From the NCBI RefSeq assembly GCF_019431355.1, contig NZ_CP080269.1:310001-374000 (forward strand): a DNA stretch of 64,000 nt. The letters are read 5' to 3'. Shown here in pieces: positions 17,554-25,038 of this stretch (its first letter is position 1; the number at the start of each line of letters is the position of its first letter). A model generated the notes under the pieces. It searched no databases. It was not told the DNA's origin and saw only the letters and a program-made list of their open reading frames with translations. The DNA comes from Paenibacillus sp. R14(2021) (lineage in GTDB: Bacteria > Bacillota > Bacilli > Paenibacillales > Paenibacillaceae). The position numbers were made by a program, and so were the translations under genes.

Positions 17554-18468
17554 GTGCAGCAACGCTTAACAGGCTGGCAAACCTTTCTGCTGGTTTTGTC
17601 GTATACCAGCGCCGTTACTTTTTTTCAATGACCGACCCTATTGGTGGATGCCGGGAAGCAGGATGCTTGGATCATTCCTTTATGGGCGGGGATCTTCGGA
17701 ATGATCGTTGCGGCGCTCTGGATGTACTTGTCGTATTTGCACAAGGGCCTTAATCTGGTCGAAATCAATACGCGGGTCTTCGGGAAAACCATCGCCAGGG
17801 TCAACGAGCTGATGGCTCCGCTCATGTTTCTCTTGTTTTGGCTGACGTATGCCGCGATCATCAAAGAATGGAACTGGGAACGGTTCATACCGTCCTTTCG
17901 AATGGATGTCGTGAAAACGATGAGCAAAACGACCAATGTCCTTGCGTTTCCGTTCATGGATATTTCCATTAGTTTGGCCATGCTTTTCCCGATTCTGAGT
18001 ACGTCTTCGAAACTAAAGTCGGTGTTCGGCGGCATTGCGGCGACGGCTTTTCTTACGAGCCTGCTGCTATTTATCATGATCGGCGCGCTTGGGGTAACCC
18101 GGGCATCTCATTTGACCTTTCCATTATTCACGATTTTTCAAGAGGTGCGCATCTATACCTATATTGAGCATGTTGAAGCCGTTGTTTCTATTGCTTGGCT
18201 GTATATCGAGTTCTTAAAGCTTTGCATCGTGTTCTATGGCATCGTGCTGGGAATCAGTACTCTATTCAAGTTATCAAACAAGCCCATGATCGCCATCCCC
18301 CTCATCTGGGTGATCTCTGGATTGGCGCTATCCAGCCATAAGAGCTACATCGATTATTGGGAGTGGGACCAGCACTATATGTTTATCTACATGCAGTTCT
18401 TCGCCATTCTCATCCCGATTCTGCTGCTCGGGGCAACGAAAATGAAACAACTTCGAAAAGGCGGGTGA
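17554..18468 (+). pseudogene. gerKB: Spore germination permease, GerAB/GerKB family, nonsense-interrupted and shortened
   Basis: Translation from GTG 17554 (ribosome site AGGAGGAG at 17541-17548) runs through RLTGWQTFLLVLSYTSAVTF and meets TGA at 17629-17631. The same frame then continues with PTLLVDAGKQDAWIIPLWAG, which is normal first-helix GerAB sequence. The total is about 304 codons against about 365 in the family. The join between GKTIARVN and ELMAPLMFLLFW skips what is usually helices 3-4, so an in-frame internal deletion of about 60 residues is likely. A protein could start at TTG 17641, but it would lack part of helix 1. I judge it non-functional. Confidence 0.8.
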
Positions 18469-18473
18469 CCGGC

Positions 18474-18677
18474 ATGGTTGGCGTCATCGTTGTGTACATG
18501 CTCACCATAGCGGCACCGTTGGTGCTTAAGCATCAATTAAAAAGTACAAAACAAGAGAAGATCGGTTATGTGCTGCTAACAACAATAGGTCTGTTCATCT
18601 GGATCTCCATTCTAGTGAACAAGCCTTTCAGTCTGCCGCATTACATTGCCATGCTAATTGAAGCCTCCAAGCCGTGA
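18474..18677 (+). CDS. Small two-helix membrane protein at the end of the ger operon
   Basis: 67 aa, with membrane segments around residues 3-17 and 29-46. It starts at ATG 18474, 6 nt after the gerKB frame ends, so it belongs to the same transcript. Small fourth proteins (D subunits) accompany some ger operons, which is a possible role. Its last codons (EASKP) lie inside the direct repeat shared with 13807, so the duplication boundary touches this gene. Confidence 0.6.
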   Translation: MVGVIVVYMLTIAAPLVLKHQLKSTKQEKIGYVLLTTIGLFIWISILVNKPFSLPHYIAMLIEASKP

Positions 18678-18890
18678 AATTGCCGACGAGATAAGGAAAA
18701 TTTTCCCACTTGCATTTAGGGGCATATGAGACTAAAATTGATTTAGCAAGATGATTCACCGCGCACAACGTCATATTTTGCGCCTCCATGATACCTGCCT
18801 GGCAGAGACGGGGGACGGGACTGAAGAAACTGATTTGCCGAAGATCGACGGTGATTTCGGCATCGTCGATCTGCCTATAACTAATAGGGG
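18660..18890 (+). pseudogene. Decayed duplicate of the MarR locus (leader plus marR fragments)
   Basis: From 18660 the sequence follows the MarR leader of 13807-13925, then jumps at CGCGCACAA into CGTCATATT and follows marR codons about 22-40 (DNA corresponding to 14008-14065). It jumps again near 18824 to the marR 3' end (TTGCCGAAG, CATCGTCGATCT, compare 14400-14450). At least two deletions are therefore present and no reading frame survives. Confidence 0.7.
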
Positions 18891-18976
18891 CATATAAGAC
18901 TGTTTATGTGATGTTTCGTCGATTAAGTAGGACATACTAAAGCAAAATAATACAACCAAAAAGGATGGGTTAAACA

Positions 18977-19855
18977 ATGACAGAAACGAACACGAACTTC
19001 CACGAGCATCGCATCGACCGCGGTCAAGGCAGCATCTACGTCCGTGATTACGCAGGCACGGGTCCGGCCTTCGTGCTCATGCACGGCTATCCCGACAACT
19101 TGCATATTTACGACGATTTGGTTCCTCACCTTATAGCAGGCGGTCGAAGAGTCGTTGTATTCGATTTCCTCGGCTTCGGCGCTTCCGACAAGCCGGCAGG
19201 CGCAAAATACAGCTTCGAGCAGCAATTGGGCGATCTCCACGCAGTAGTCCAAGGCTTGGGTCTGGATAAAATCATTCCGGTGGGACATGATTCCTCCGGT
19301 CCGGCAGCCATCAACTATGCGATCGAGTATCCGCAGCACGTCGATTCCGTCTGCGTACTCAACGCCTTCTATATGGAATCGCCGACGGCGAAATACCCGG
19401 AGTTCATCGAGCTGTTCGCGACGACGAGCTTGAAGGCACTCACGACGGCCATATTGCGCAGCCCGGAGCATTTCGCTTGGGTGCTCAACTTCCAACGGAA
19501 TCAATTCCAATCTCATCTGACGGAGGAGCAAAAGGAATACTATTCGAAGTTCCTGGGACCGATCATCGATGCCAACTTCCGCCAACAGCCGAGCTCCGGT
19601 CCGGCGTTCGCGCAAATGACGGCGCAGCACTTCGATGAGCTTGCCAGAAACACGAAACGCATCAACAAGATGTGGCAGCTGAACGTTCCGGTCAAACTGA
19701 TATGGGGCGAAACCGACCCGTACCTCAACTATGGCATCGCACGGCATCTTGCAACGCTGTTGAAAAAACCTCACTTGCACGTGCTGCCGGCCGGTCATTG
19801 GCTGCAAGTCGATATCCCGGACCAAGTCGCTAAAGTGATGTTAGAAAAGGTATAA
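18977..19855 (+). CDS. Alpha/beta hydrolase, haloalkane dehalogenase / epoxide hydrolase type
   Basis: 292 aa, cytosolic. HGYPDN gives the oxyanion region, VVVFDFLGFGASDKP the second strand, and GHDSSGPAAINYA the nucleophile elbow, with Asp instead of Ser as nucleophile. The acid is likely in WGETDPYLN and the His in AGHWLQVDIPDQV. An Asp nucleophile is typical of haloalkane dehalogenases and epoxide hydrolases. ATG 18977 has AAGGATGG upstream. A related secreted enzyme is at 23020. Confidence 0.88.
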   Translation: MTETNTNFHEHRIDRGQGSIYVRDYAGTGPAFVLMHGYPDNLHIYDDLVPHLIAGGRRVVVFDFLGFGASDKPAGAKYSFEQQLGDLHAVVQGLGLDKIIPVGHDSSGPAAINYAIEYPQHVDSVCVLNAFYMESPTAKYPEFIELFATTSLKALTTAILRSPEHFAWVLNFQRNQFQSHLTEEQKEYYSKFLGPIIDANFRQQPSSGPAFAQMTAQHFDELARNTKRINKMWQLNVPVKLIWGETDPYLNYGIARHLATLLKKPHLHVLPAGHWLQVDIPDQVAKVMLEKV

Positions 19856-19874
19856 GTTCATTATATCCTTACCG

Positions 19875-19903
19875 ACCGGAGCGGCAGTAATTGGCGCTCC
19901 GGT
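19875..19903 (+). terminator. Hairpin after the hydrolase
   Basis: ACCGGAGC (19875-19882) pairs with GCTCCGGT (19896-19903). The T-run is poor, so it is a weak terminator candidate. Confidence 0.45.
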
Positions 19904-19945
19904 TAAAGTTGACGAATGAAGCTCAATTGAAAAGGAGGATCTTGC

Positions 19946-21115
19946 ATGAGAAGAATGCTGTTGATTGTACTGTTGATGTCCTGCGGGGCTACGTATATTT
20001 CTTCGTTGTTCCCGGTCTATGGGGAGCATTATAAGCTCAGCAGTTTGGAAATTACGATTTTATTCGCCGTGTATGCCGCGGTTCTGCTGCCAACGTTGCT
20101 GGTCGTTGGAGCGAGAGGAAGCTACTGGGGATTGAAAAAGGTGGTTCGGTACAGTATTTGGATCTCCATTGCGTCGACGCTGCTCTTTATTTTCAGCACC
20201 AACATATGGATGCTCTATGCGTCTAGGATATTGGAAGGCATCGCGTACGGCGCCTTCACAGGCGTTGCAAGTGCTTTTCTGCTCAAACAAACCGCTCACG
20301 ATAAAGTTGGAACGGCACTTAAATTATCCGGGGTAACGGTCAACATCGGATTTGGCTTGGGACCGGCCATCTCGGGTTTGATCTTGCAATACCTGCATGT
20401 GCAGCCGCTTCGTCTGCCGTTTTGGATCCTGCTGGGCATGTTATTGATAGCCTTGATCGTGCTGGAATTGCTTCCGAAGCACGAGGATCCGAACGCGCAG
20501 AAGCATAAGATTTCGCTTGGCATTCCGCACAATATGCGCACGCCATTCTGGTCGTTTATCGGTCTTCCGATCTTCACCCTATTTACGTTAGGCGGAATTG
20601 TGTTCTCGCTTATTCCATCTTTCGTGAAAAATGTGCTTCATACCAGCAATCTATCGATATCGGGACTGTTGATATTGCTGCTTCTGGGGGGAGGGGCTCT
20701 CATGCAGTTTTTCCCATGGCCGCGTCATCCCGTTACGCGGATGCGCATTAGCATTCTCGCGCTTGCCGCCGGCTCATGGCTCATTGTTTTCTCAGGTCAG
20801 ACAGAGAGCTTGTCTTTGCTTTGGGCAGGTATTTTCATTCAAGGCATTGGCGCAGGCTGGACGTTCCAAGTCGCGCTGCGGTTTGCAGGCCAGCTGCCCA
20901 AGCCGGAAGAACGTCCGCGCGTCATTTCGGCGTTTTATATGTGCGCGTACGCCGGGTTTATCGCTCCCCCGGTTGCCGTGGGCGTGCTGACGCTGTTCTT
21001 TAGTTTGAATGTGTCGCTGGTCATCATCAATTTGTTTGCCGCACTGATCGTGATCTACGTGTTGATCTATTCCGTTTCGTTTCAACGTTACTATGCGAAG
21101 TTGACATCGCAGTAA
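19946..21115 (+). CDS. MFS transporter
   Basis: 389 aa with about 12 membrane segments. The usual loop-2/3 motif is degenerate here (VVGARGSYWGLKKVVRYSIW), and ASRILEGIAYGAFTGVASAF matches MFS helix 4. The N-terminus MRRMLLIVLLMSCGATYISS goes directly into helix 1. ATG 19946 is preceded by AAAAGGAGGA. Its substrate is unknown; most such carriers are drug or metabolite exporters. It converges with the CGNR gene, 28 nt away. Confidence 0.88.
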   Translation: MRRMLLIVLLMSCGATYISSLFPVYGEHYKLSSLEITILFAVYAAVLLPTLLVVGARGSYWGLKKVVRYSIWISIASTLLFIFSTNIWMLYASRILEGIAYGAFTGVASAFLLKQTAHDKVGTALKLSGVTVNIGFGLGPAISGLILQYLHVQPLRLPFWILLGMLLIALIVLELLPKHEDPNAQKHKISLGIPHNMRTPFWSFIGLPIFTLFTLGGIVFSLIPSFVKNVLHTSNLSISGLLILLLLGGGALMQFFPWPRHPVTRMRISILALAAGSWLIVFSGQTESLSLLWAGIFIQGIGAGWTFQVALRFAGQLPKPEERPRVISAFYMCAYAGFIAPPVAVGVLTLFFSLNVSLVIINLFAALIVIYVLIYSVSFQRYYAKLTSQ

Positions 21116-21143
21116 TAAGTCATAACCATACGCGCGCTGAGAA

Positions 21144-21725
21144 TCAAATTTCAGAGTCGCCGTGCGTCGAAGAGCCGCTGGAATCAGCGGCTTTTTGGCG
21201 TGCCCGGAACCTGCGCACCTTCATCAGGTTGCCGCAATATTTCTCATGGCAGAACCGTTTGGAGCGGTTTCGGGTTTCATCGTAGTAAGCCGACATGCAC
21301 TCCGTGTTTTCGCATATGCGAAAGCGGGAGGGGTCGCCCTCCGCGAGGACGTGTCCGAAGGAAGCGGCTACGGCGGCTGCGGTTCCGGACCAGGCGACTT
21401 GTGCCGGCATGGAAGCCATATGATAGCCCGAATCCGATTGTTCAATGCGCAGGATCATAGGTCCGTCGAGCAGCGCCCGGTTAATCCCTTCGAGATCGGC
21501 AGGGTCCGCGGACTCGCCTGCCGACAGCTTAAGGACGATATGACGCATATGCCCCCGCAATCGCTTCAACGATTCCATTTCTTTCGCTGACGGAGCGCCC
21601 GGATGGGGCAGCTTTTGTTCAGCCAGCCATTCGTCCAGCCAGACTGGATTATCTATACGATCCTCGGGATTCGTCATGCTTTTCCCGTAGTAATAGTTGC
21701 TTCTAAGAAATGAATCCCATAACAT
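21144..21725 (-). CDS. CGNR-type zinc-finger regulator (ABATE/CGNR family), variant motif
   Basis: 193 aa. The N-terminal part resembles the stress-response ABATE domain, and the C-terminus is the CGNR zinc finger: RICENTECMSAYYDETRNRS, then KRFCHEKYCGNLMKVRRFRA. Four Cys (C-x4-C and C-x4-C) could bind zinc. The signature CGNR reads CGNL here, with an Arg two residues after the following Lys. Family members are putative regulators that often sit beside stress or transporter genes. Promoter and start ATG 21725 lie in the divergent region with the small ORF at 21954. Confidence 0.8.
   Translation of the reverse strand: MLWDSFLRSNYYYGKSMTNPEDRIDNPVWLDEWLAEQKLPHPGAPSAKEMESLKRLRGHMRHIVLKLSAGESADPADLEGINRALLDGPMILRIEQSDSGYHMASMPAQVAWSGTAAAVAASFGHVLAEGDPSRFRICENTECMSAYYDETRNRSKRFCHEKYCGNLMKVRRFRARQKAADSSGSSTHGDSEI
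21173..21197 (+). terminator. Terminator for the MFS gene, embedded in the end of the convergent CGNR gene
   Basis: AGCCGCTG (21173-21180) pairs with CAGCGGCT (21185-21192), followed by TTTT. It lies inside the coding sequence of the opposite gene. Confidence 0.65.
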
Positions 21726-21798
21726 GGCGCCCTATCTCCTTTACTATCGTGTCCGAAAAGATGCCTTTATTGTAACACTCAAAATTGCCAATAGCTAG

Positions 21799-21841
21799 TA
21801 TCATGAAATCGCTTGACGGGGAAAAAATCGCATGATACAAT
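21799..21841 (+). promoter_or_regulatory. Sigma-A promoter flanked by an inverted repeat, upstream of the DinB gene
   Basis: TTGACG (21813-21818) and TACAAT (21836-21841) are separated by exactly 17 nt. The arms TATCATG (21799-21805) and CATGATA (21831-21837) form a 7-bp inverted repeat spanning the promoter. A regulator bound to both arms would cover the -35 and -10 boxes. The neighbouring CGNR protein is a candidate; that link is inference. Confidence 0.65.
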
Positions 21842-21953
21842 GCCTCATGTAACGAGTTAAATAACATTTAGACAGTTACTTATTGGGCGGGAGGGAATGA
21901 ACCTAATCGGGACATTGCCTTATGGATGGGACAACACTAGGAGGTGTTAAAAC

Positions 21954-22043
21954 ATGTACGATGCAATCGCCGCAGGATTGGGGCATGCGGGAAGAAGCGC
22001 GGAGCTTCAATTCGCAAGAGGGCATCGGATATCGTATCGTTGA
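21954..22043 (+). CDS. Possible 29-aa leader peptide or microprotein
   Basis: ATG 21954 has a strong ribosome site, AGGAGGTG at 21939-21946, and lies downstream of a good sigma-A promoter. It encodes MYDAIAAGLGHAGRSAEL followed by QFARGHRISYR. It may be a true microprotein, a leader, or the start of a lost gene. The remaining gap to the DinB gene is 72 nt. Confidence 0.4.
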   Translation: MYDAIAAGLGHAGRSAELQFARGHRISYR

Positions 22044-22115
22044 CAACCATAGAGGCCGCAAGCCTCGGCTAATATTGGATATTCATGAAAAATAAATCTA
22101 AGGAGACCAACAAAA

Positions 22116-22586
22116 ATGAGAAAAGAATTCGTATTTCATCTGTACAACGTAGAGCATGATAATTTTATGAAGCTGCTCGCCAAATGCCCGGAGGATAAAC
22201 GTACGGCTATCCCTGAAGGATTTAACACCAGCCTGTACTGGCATTTGGGTCATGTAGTGCGGATCACGGAATTCCATGTGTACGGACTGTCGCAGCAAAC
22301 GATGTCGCTTCCGGAAAAATATAAGGACCTGTTCCACTACGGAACGAGCGCGAAGGGCTGGACGGAAGAGCAGCTGGCGCAGCTGCCGGCGTGGGATACT
22401 TTGATTGAACAGTTGAAGGAACAGCGCGAACGGATCTATAACACGTTAAAGGACCGCCTGGAAGAGGCCGTGCCGGAGAACTTCAAGAAAGCCGAGAGCT
22501 TCGGCGAATTGATTCTGACGACGGGCGCGCATTTGTCCAATCATAACGGGGTCGTAGCCGCCATGCTGCAAGTACTGCAAAAATAA
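22116..22586 (+). CDS. DinB-family protein
   Basis: 156 aa with the four-helix DinB/YfiT layout. The metal-binding His triad is plausible: HLGHVVRITEFH in helix 2 and GAHLSNHNGVVAAML in helix 4. In Bacillales, many such proteins are bacillithiol-dependent transferases or DNA-damage-inducible proteins. It has an AAGGAGA ribosome site. The YtxJ gene follows 27 nt later, and YtxJ also belongs to bacillithiol metabolism, which makes a thiol-related role attractive (inference). Confidence 0.85.
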   Translation: MRKEFVFHLYNVEHDNFMKLLAKCPEDKRTAIPEGFNTSLYWHLGHVVRITEFHVYGLSQQTMSLPEKYKDLFHYGTSAKGWTEEQLAQLPAWDTLIEQLKEQRERIYNTLKDRLEEAVPENFKKAESFGELILTTGAHLSNHNGVVAAMLQVLQK

Positions 22587-22613
22587 TCAGCTGGACAAGG
22601 GAGGCAAACCTCG

Positions 22614-22952
22614 ATGAATTGGAATGAAATCACGACGCTTGAAGAGTGGCATGCAATCATGGATAAATCGTCGGAACGCGGACAAGTGATTTTAAAATAC
22701 AGCTCGACATGCCCGGTCAGCACAAACGCACTCCTTGAATACGAGGCGTATTTGGAAGCCGAACCGAATCCAGATATCGATTACACGCTTGTCAAAGTCA
22801 TCGAATCCCGCCCGGTATCGGACAAGATTGCCGCAGATTTGAATGTCAAACACGAATCGCCGCAAATGATTTATATCCAGAACAAGTCCAAATATTGGGC
22901 GGCAACGCACTGGTCGGTCACGAAAGCGCACATGACGGCCGTACTTGATTAA
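22614..22952 (+). CDS. ytxJ: Bacillithiol-system redox-active protein YtxJ
   Basis: 112 aa, thioredoxin-like. The single-Cys motif KYSSTCPVSTNA matches the YtxJ signature TCPxS, and QMIYIQNKSKYWAATHWSVT contains the conserved cis-Pro-like region and the tail. YtxJ is thought to act as a monothiol bacilliredoxin that removes bacillithiol from modified proteins. It starts at ATG 22614 and is probably co-transcribed with the DinB gene. Confidence 0.9.
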   Translation: MNWNEITTLEEWHAIMDKSSERGQVILKYSSTCPVSTNALLEYEAYLEAEPNPDIDYTLVKVIESRPVSDKIAADLNVKHESPQMIYIQNKSKYWAATHWSVTKAHMTAVLD

Positions 22953-23019
22953 CACAGCTTACTAATCAGGTACCCCTATGAAAACACAACTATGAATATT
23001 CACCATGGAGGGATATGTA

Positions 23020-24156
23020 TTGTCTCGTAAATCAAAATTCGTCAAATTGAGCTCGGTTACGGCGATTGCCGCGTTTACGCTTCTCGTATCTGCTTGCGGA
23101 GCAAGCACCGCCGATCAGCGCAATGTATCCGATAACACCCGGAACGCAGCGGTGCAGACGAGCCAAGCATCCAACCCGATTGGGCTTCAAACGGCAGATT
23201 ACAAGGTAAGCCAAGGGGCGGTCCAAACGGCAAATGCGGGTACGCTTAAACCGTATTCCGATGATGCACTCGTCAAGAAGCTGCCAGGCTTCAAAAACGG
23301 CTTCAAAAAAGTAAACGGCGTCACGCTGCACTATGTTGAGGGCGGCAAGGGCGAACCGCTGTTCCTGCTTCCAGGCTGGCCGGAAAACTGGTATGCGTTC
23401 CACAAAATCATGCCGGAGCTGGCCAAGAACTATCACGTTTACGTTGTAGATTACCGCGGTATGGGCACTTCCAGCAAGCCGCAGACTGGCTATGATAAGA
23501 AAACGATGGCCGCGGATATCCACGCCTTGGTCAAACAGCTTGGCTATAAGCAAGTCAACATGGCTGGCCATGATATCGGAGCTCAAGTTGCTTATGCTTA
23601 CGCGGCCGGATACCCGGACGCGACGAAAAAGCTGGCCGTGCTGGACGTTCCGCATCCGTTTGAAGGCTTCCTGCATATTCCGCTCTTGGCGCCTCCGGGC
23701 ACGTACGATTCGAGCGATAAAGAAGGTCGTCCGATTTTCCCGTGGTGGTTCGCACTCAACTCCGTGCCCGGATTACCGGAGCAATTGCTGCAGGGCAAAC
23801 AGATGAGCACTTATCAAAATTGGCTCTTCGATTATTTAGCTTATGACAAAGCGCCGATGACTAAAGAGGAAAAAGAAGTTTATTATTCAGCGTATGCAAC
23901 CCCTGAAGCGATTCGCGCCAGCAGCGGGTGGTATAATACGTTCGGCCAAGATATCGAGGATTTGAAAACGTACAAAAAGCTGTCCATGCCTGTACTTGGC
24001 ATTGGCGGCCATAAGTCTACGACGCATACGCTTGATCTGTTCCTGCATCAATATGCGACTGACGTAAAGATGGTCAAGCTCGATAAAACCGGACATTGGA
24101 TCGCAGAGCAGAATCCGCAGGAAACCATTAAACTGTTCAAGGCATTTTTCCGCTAA
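23020..24156 (+). CDS. Exported alpha/beta hydrolase lipoprotein, epoxide hydrolase / dehalogenase type
   Basis: About 378 aa. A lipoprotein signal, VTAIAAFTLLVSAC, ends in a lipobox Cys, so the enzyme is anchored outside the membrane. A low-complexity linker of about 60 residues precedes the hydrolase domain, which has LPGWPENWYAF, VVDYRGMGTSSKP, GHDIGAQVAYAYA with Asp as nucleophile, and GHWIAEQNPQE with the catalytic His. TTG 23020 is chosen because GGAGGG at 23007-23012 gives 7-nt spacing; ATG 23005 overlaps the ribosome site. It is a distant paralogue of the cytosolic enzyme at 18977. Confidence 0.88.
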   Translation: MSRKSKFVKLSSVTAIAAFTLLVSACGASTADQRNVSDNTRNAAVQTSQASNPIGLQTADYKVSQGAVQTANAGTLKPYSDDALVKKLPGFKNGFKKVNGVTLHYVEGGKGEPLFLLPGWPENWYAFHKIMPELAKNYHVYVVDYRGMGTSSKPQTGYDKKTMAADIHALVKQLGYKQVNMAGHDIGAQVAYAYAAGYPDATKKLAVLDVPHPFEGFLHIPLLAPPGTYDSSDKEGRPIFPWWFALNSVPGLPEQLLQGKQMSTYQNWLFDYLAYDKAPMTKEEKEVYYSAYATPEAIRASSGWYNTFGQDIEDLKTYKKLSMPVLGIGGHKSTTHTLDLFLHQYATDVKMVKLDKTGHWIAEQNPQETIKLFKAFFR

Positions 24157-24204
24157 TCCCAATGGCCCTTATGTGGCAATGAAATAAACCAATAAACCTA
24201 TGCT

Positions 24205-24237
24205 AAAAGCTGCTTCTGCTACCGGAAGCAGCTTTTT
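24205..24237 (+). terminator. Terminator after the exported hydrolase
   Basis: AAAAGCTGCTTC (24205-24216) pairs with GAAGCAGCTTTT (24225-24236), followed by T. It can also serve the opposite strand. Confidence 0.8.
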
Positions 24238-24276
24238 CAGCCTTCGTTGTGGTCGGTACGCATGAGTTGATGCAGC

Positions 24277-25038
24277 TCATGCTTTAACCGGTATAGCCAA
24301 CTGATCAAACTGCTCAGCCAAGCGCCTTAAGCCGATCTGCAGTTCGTTTCCGTACATTGGATGGCCGTGCCCGGTGATAGCTGACCGCGGATTCAGTTCA
24401 GCGATTGTTCTCACCGAAGCCCAAGCGTGCTGCCAGTCGAATGTAAAGTAAGCAGGCGGGCCGTGAATTTCCTCTTCCTGGGTTATCACAGCCCAAGCCG
24501 ATTCCTGCTTGACCGTTATAAATGCGTCTCCGGCAATGATCATGCGATCGCGATCGCGGTATAAGGAAATATGTCCTTTTGTATGCCCTGGCGTATGGAT
24601 CCACCGCCATTCCGGAAGCTCGGTAATCGATCCATCGTTCGGCAGTTCCTTCACAAACTGGTGAATATCAATTCCCTTATGCGGATACACCGGGGAAAAT
24701 GCGGCCATTAGTCCGCCTCCGACGGAAGGATCAGCAGGCGGGTAATCTTCCTGCCCATTCAGATAAGGCATTTCAAGCGGATGTGCGTAAACCGGAACGT
24801 CCCAGTGTTCAAGCAGATCTTTCAAAGAGCCAACATGGTCGAAATGTCCATGTGTCAAAATAATGGCGCGAGGCTTATTCGGACCGAATCGTTCGGCGGC
24901 TGCAGTTCTGATATTGTCCCCATAGGTCATGATACCTGCATCAATTAATACCCAATCGCTGCTGCCCGGAACACCGACAAACACGACATTTGCAATTGCT
25001 GTCCGTAAGTAATCAATATCCTCAGGTAATCGGTTCAT
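24277..25038 (-). CDS. MBL-fold metallo-hydrolase
   Basis: 253 aa. The metal-binding motif HGHFDHVGS is present, with the second His in HTPGHTKGH, the Asp in IIAGDAFI and the last His in ITGHGHPMYG, so the dinuclear site looks complete. The family includes glyoxalase II, lactonases and many of unknown substrate. The start overlaps the upstream MFS gene by 4 nt, so the two form an operon read leftward. Confidence 0.88.
   Translation of the reverse strand: MNRLPEDIDYLRTAIANVVFVGVPGSSDWVLIDAGIMTYGDNIRTAAAERFGPNKPRAIILTHGHFDHVGSLKDLLEHWDVPVYAHPLEMPYLNGQEDYPPADPSVGGGLMAAFSPVYPHKGIDIHQFVKELPNDGSITELPEWRWIHTPGHTKGHISLYRDRDRMIIAGDAFITVKQESAWAVITQEEEIHGPPAYFTFDWQHAWASVRTIAELNPRSAITGHGHPMYGNELQIGLRRLAEQFDQLAIPVKA

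Noticed and set aside
17629..17631. TGA in gerKB as a selenocysteine codon
   Set aside because: GerAB proteins have no selenocysteine, no SECIS-like element was seen, and the gene also seems internally deleted.
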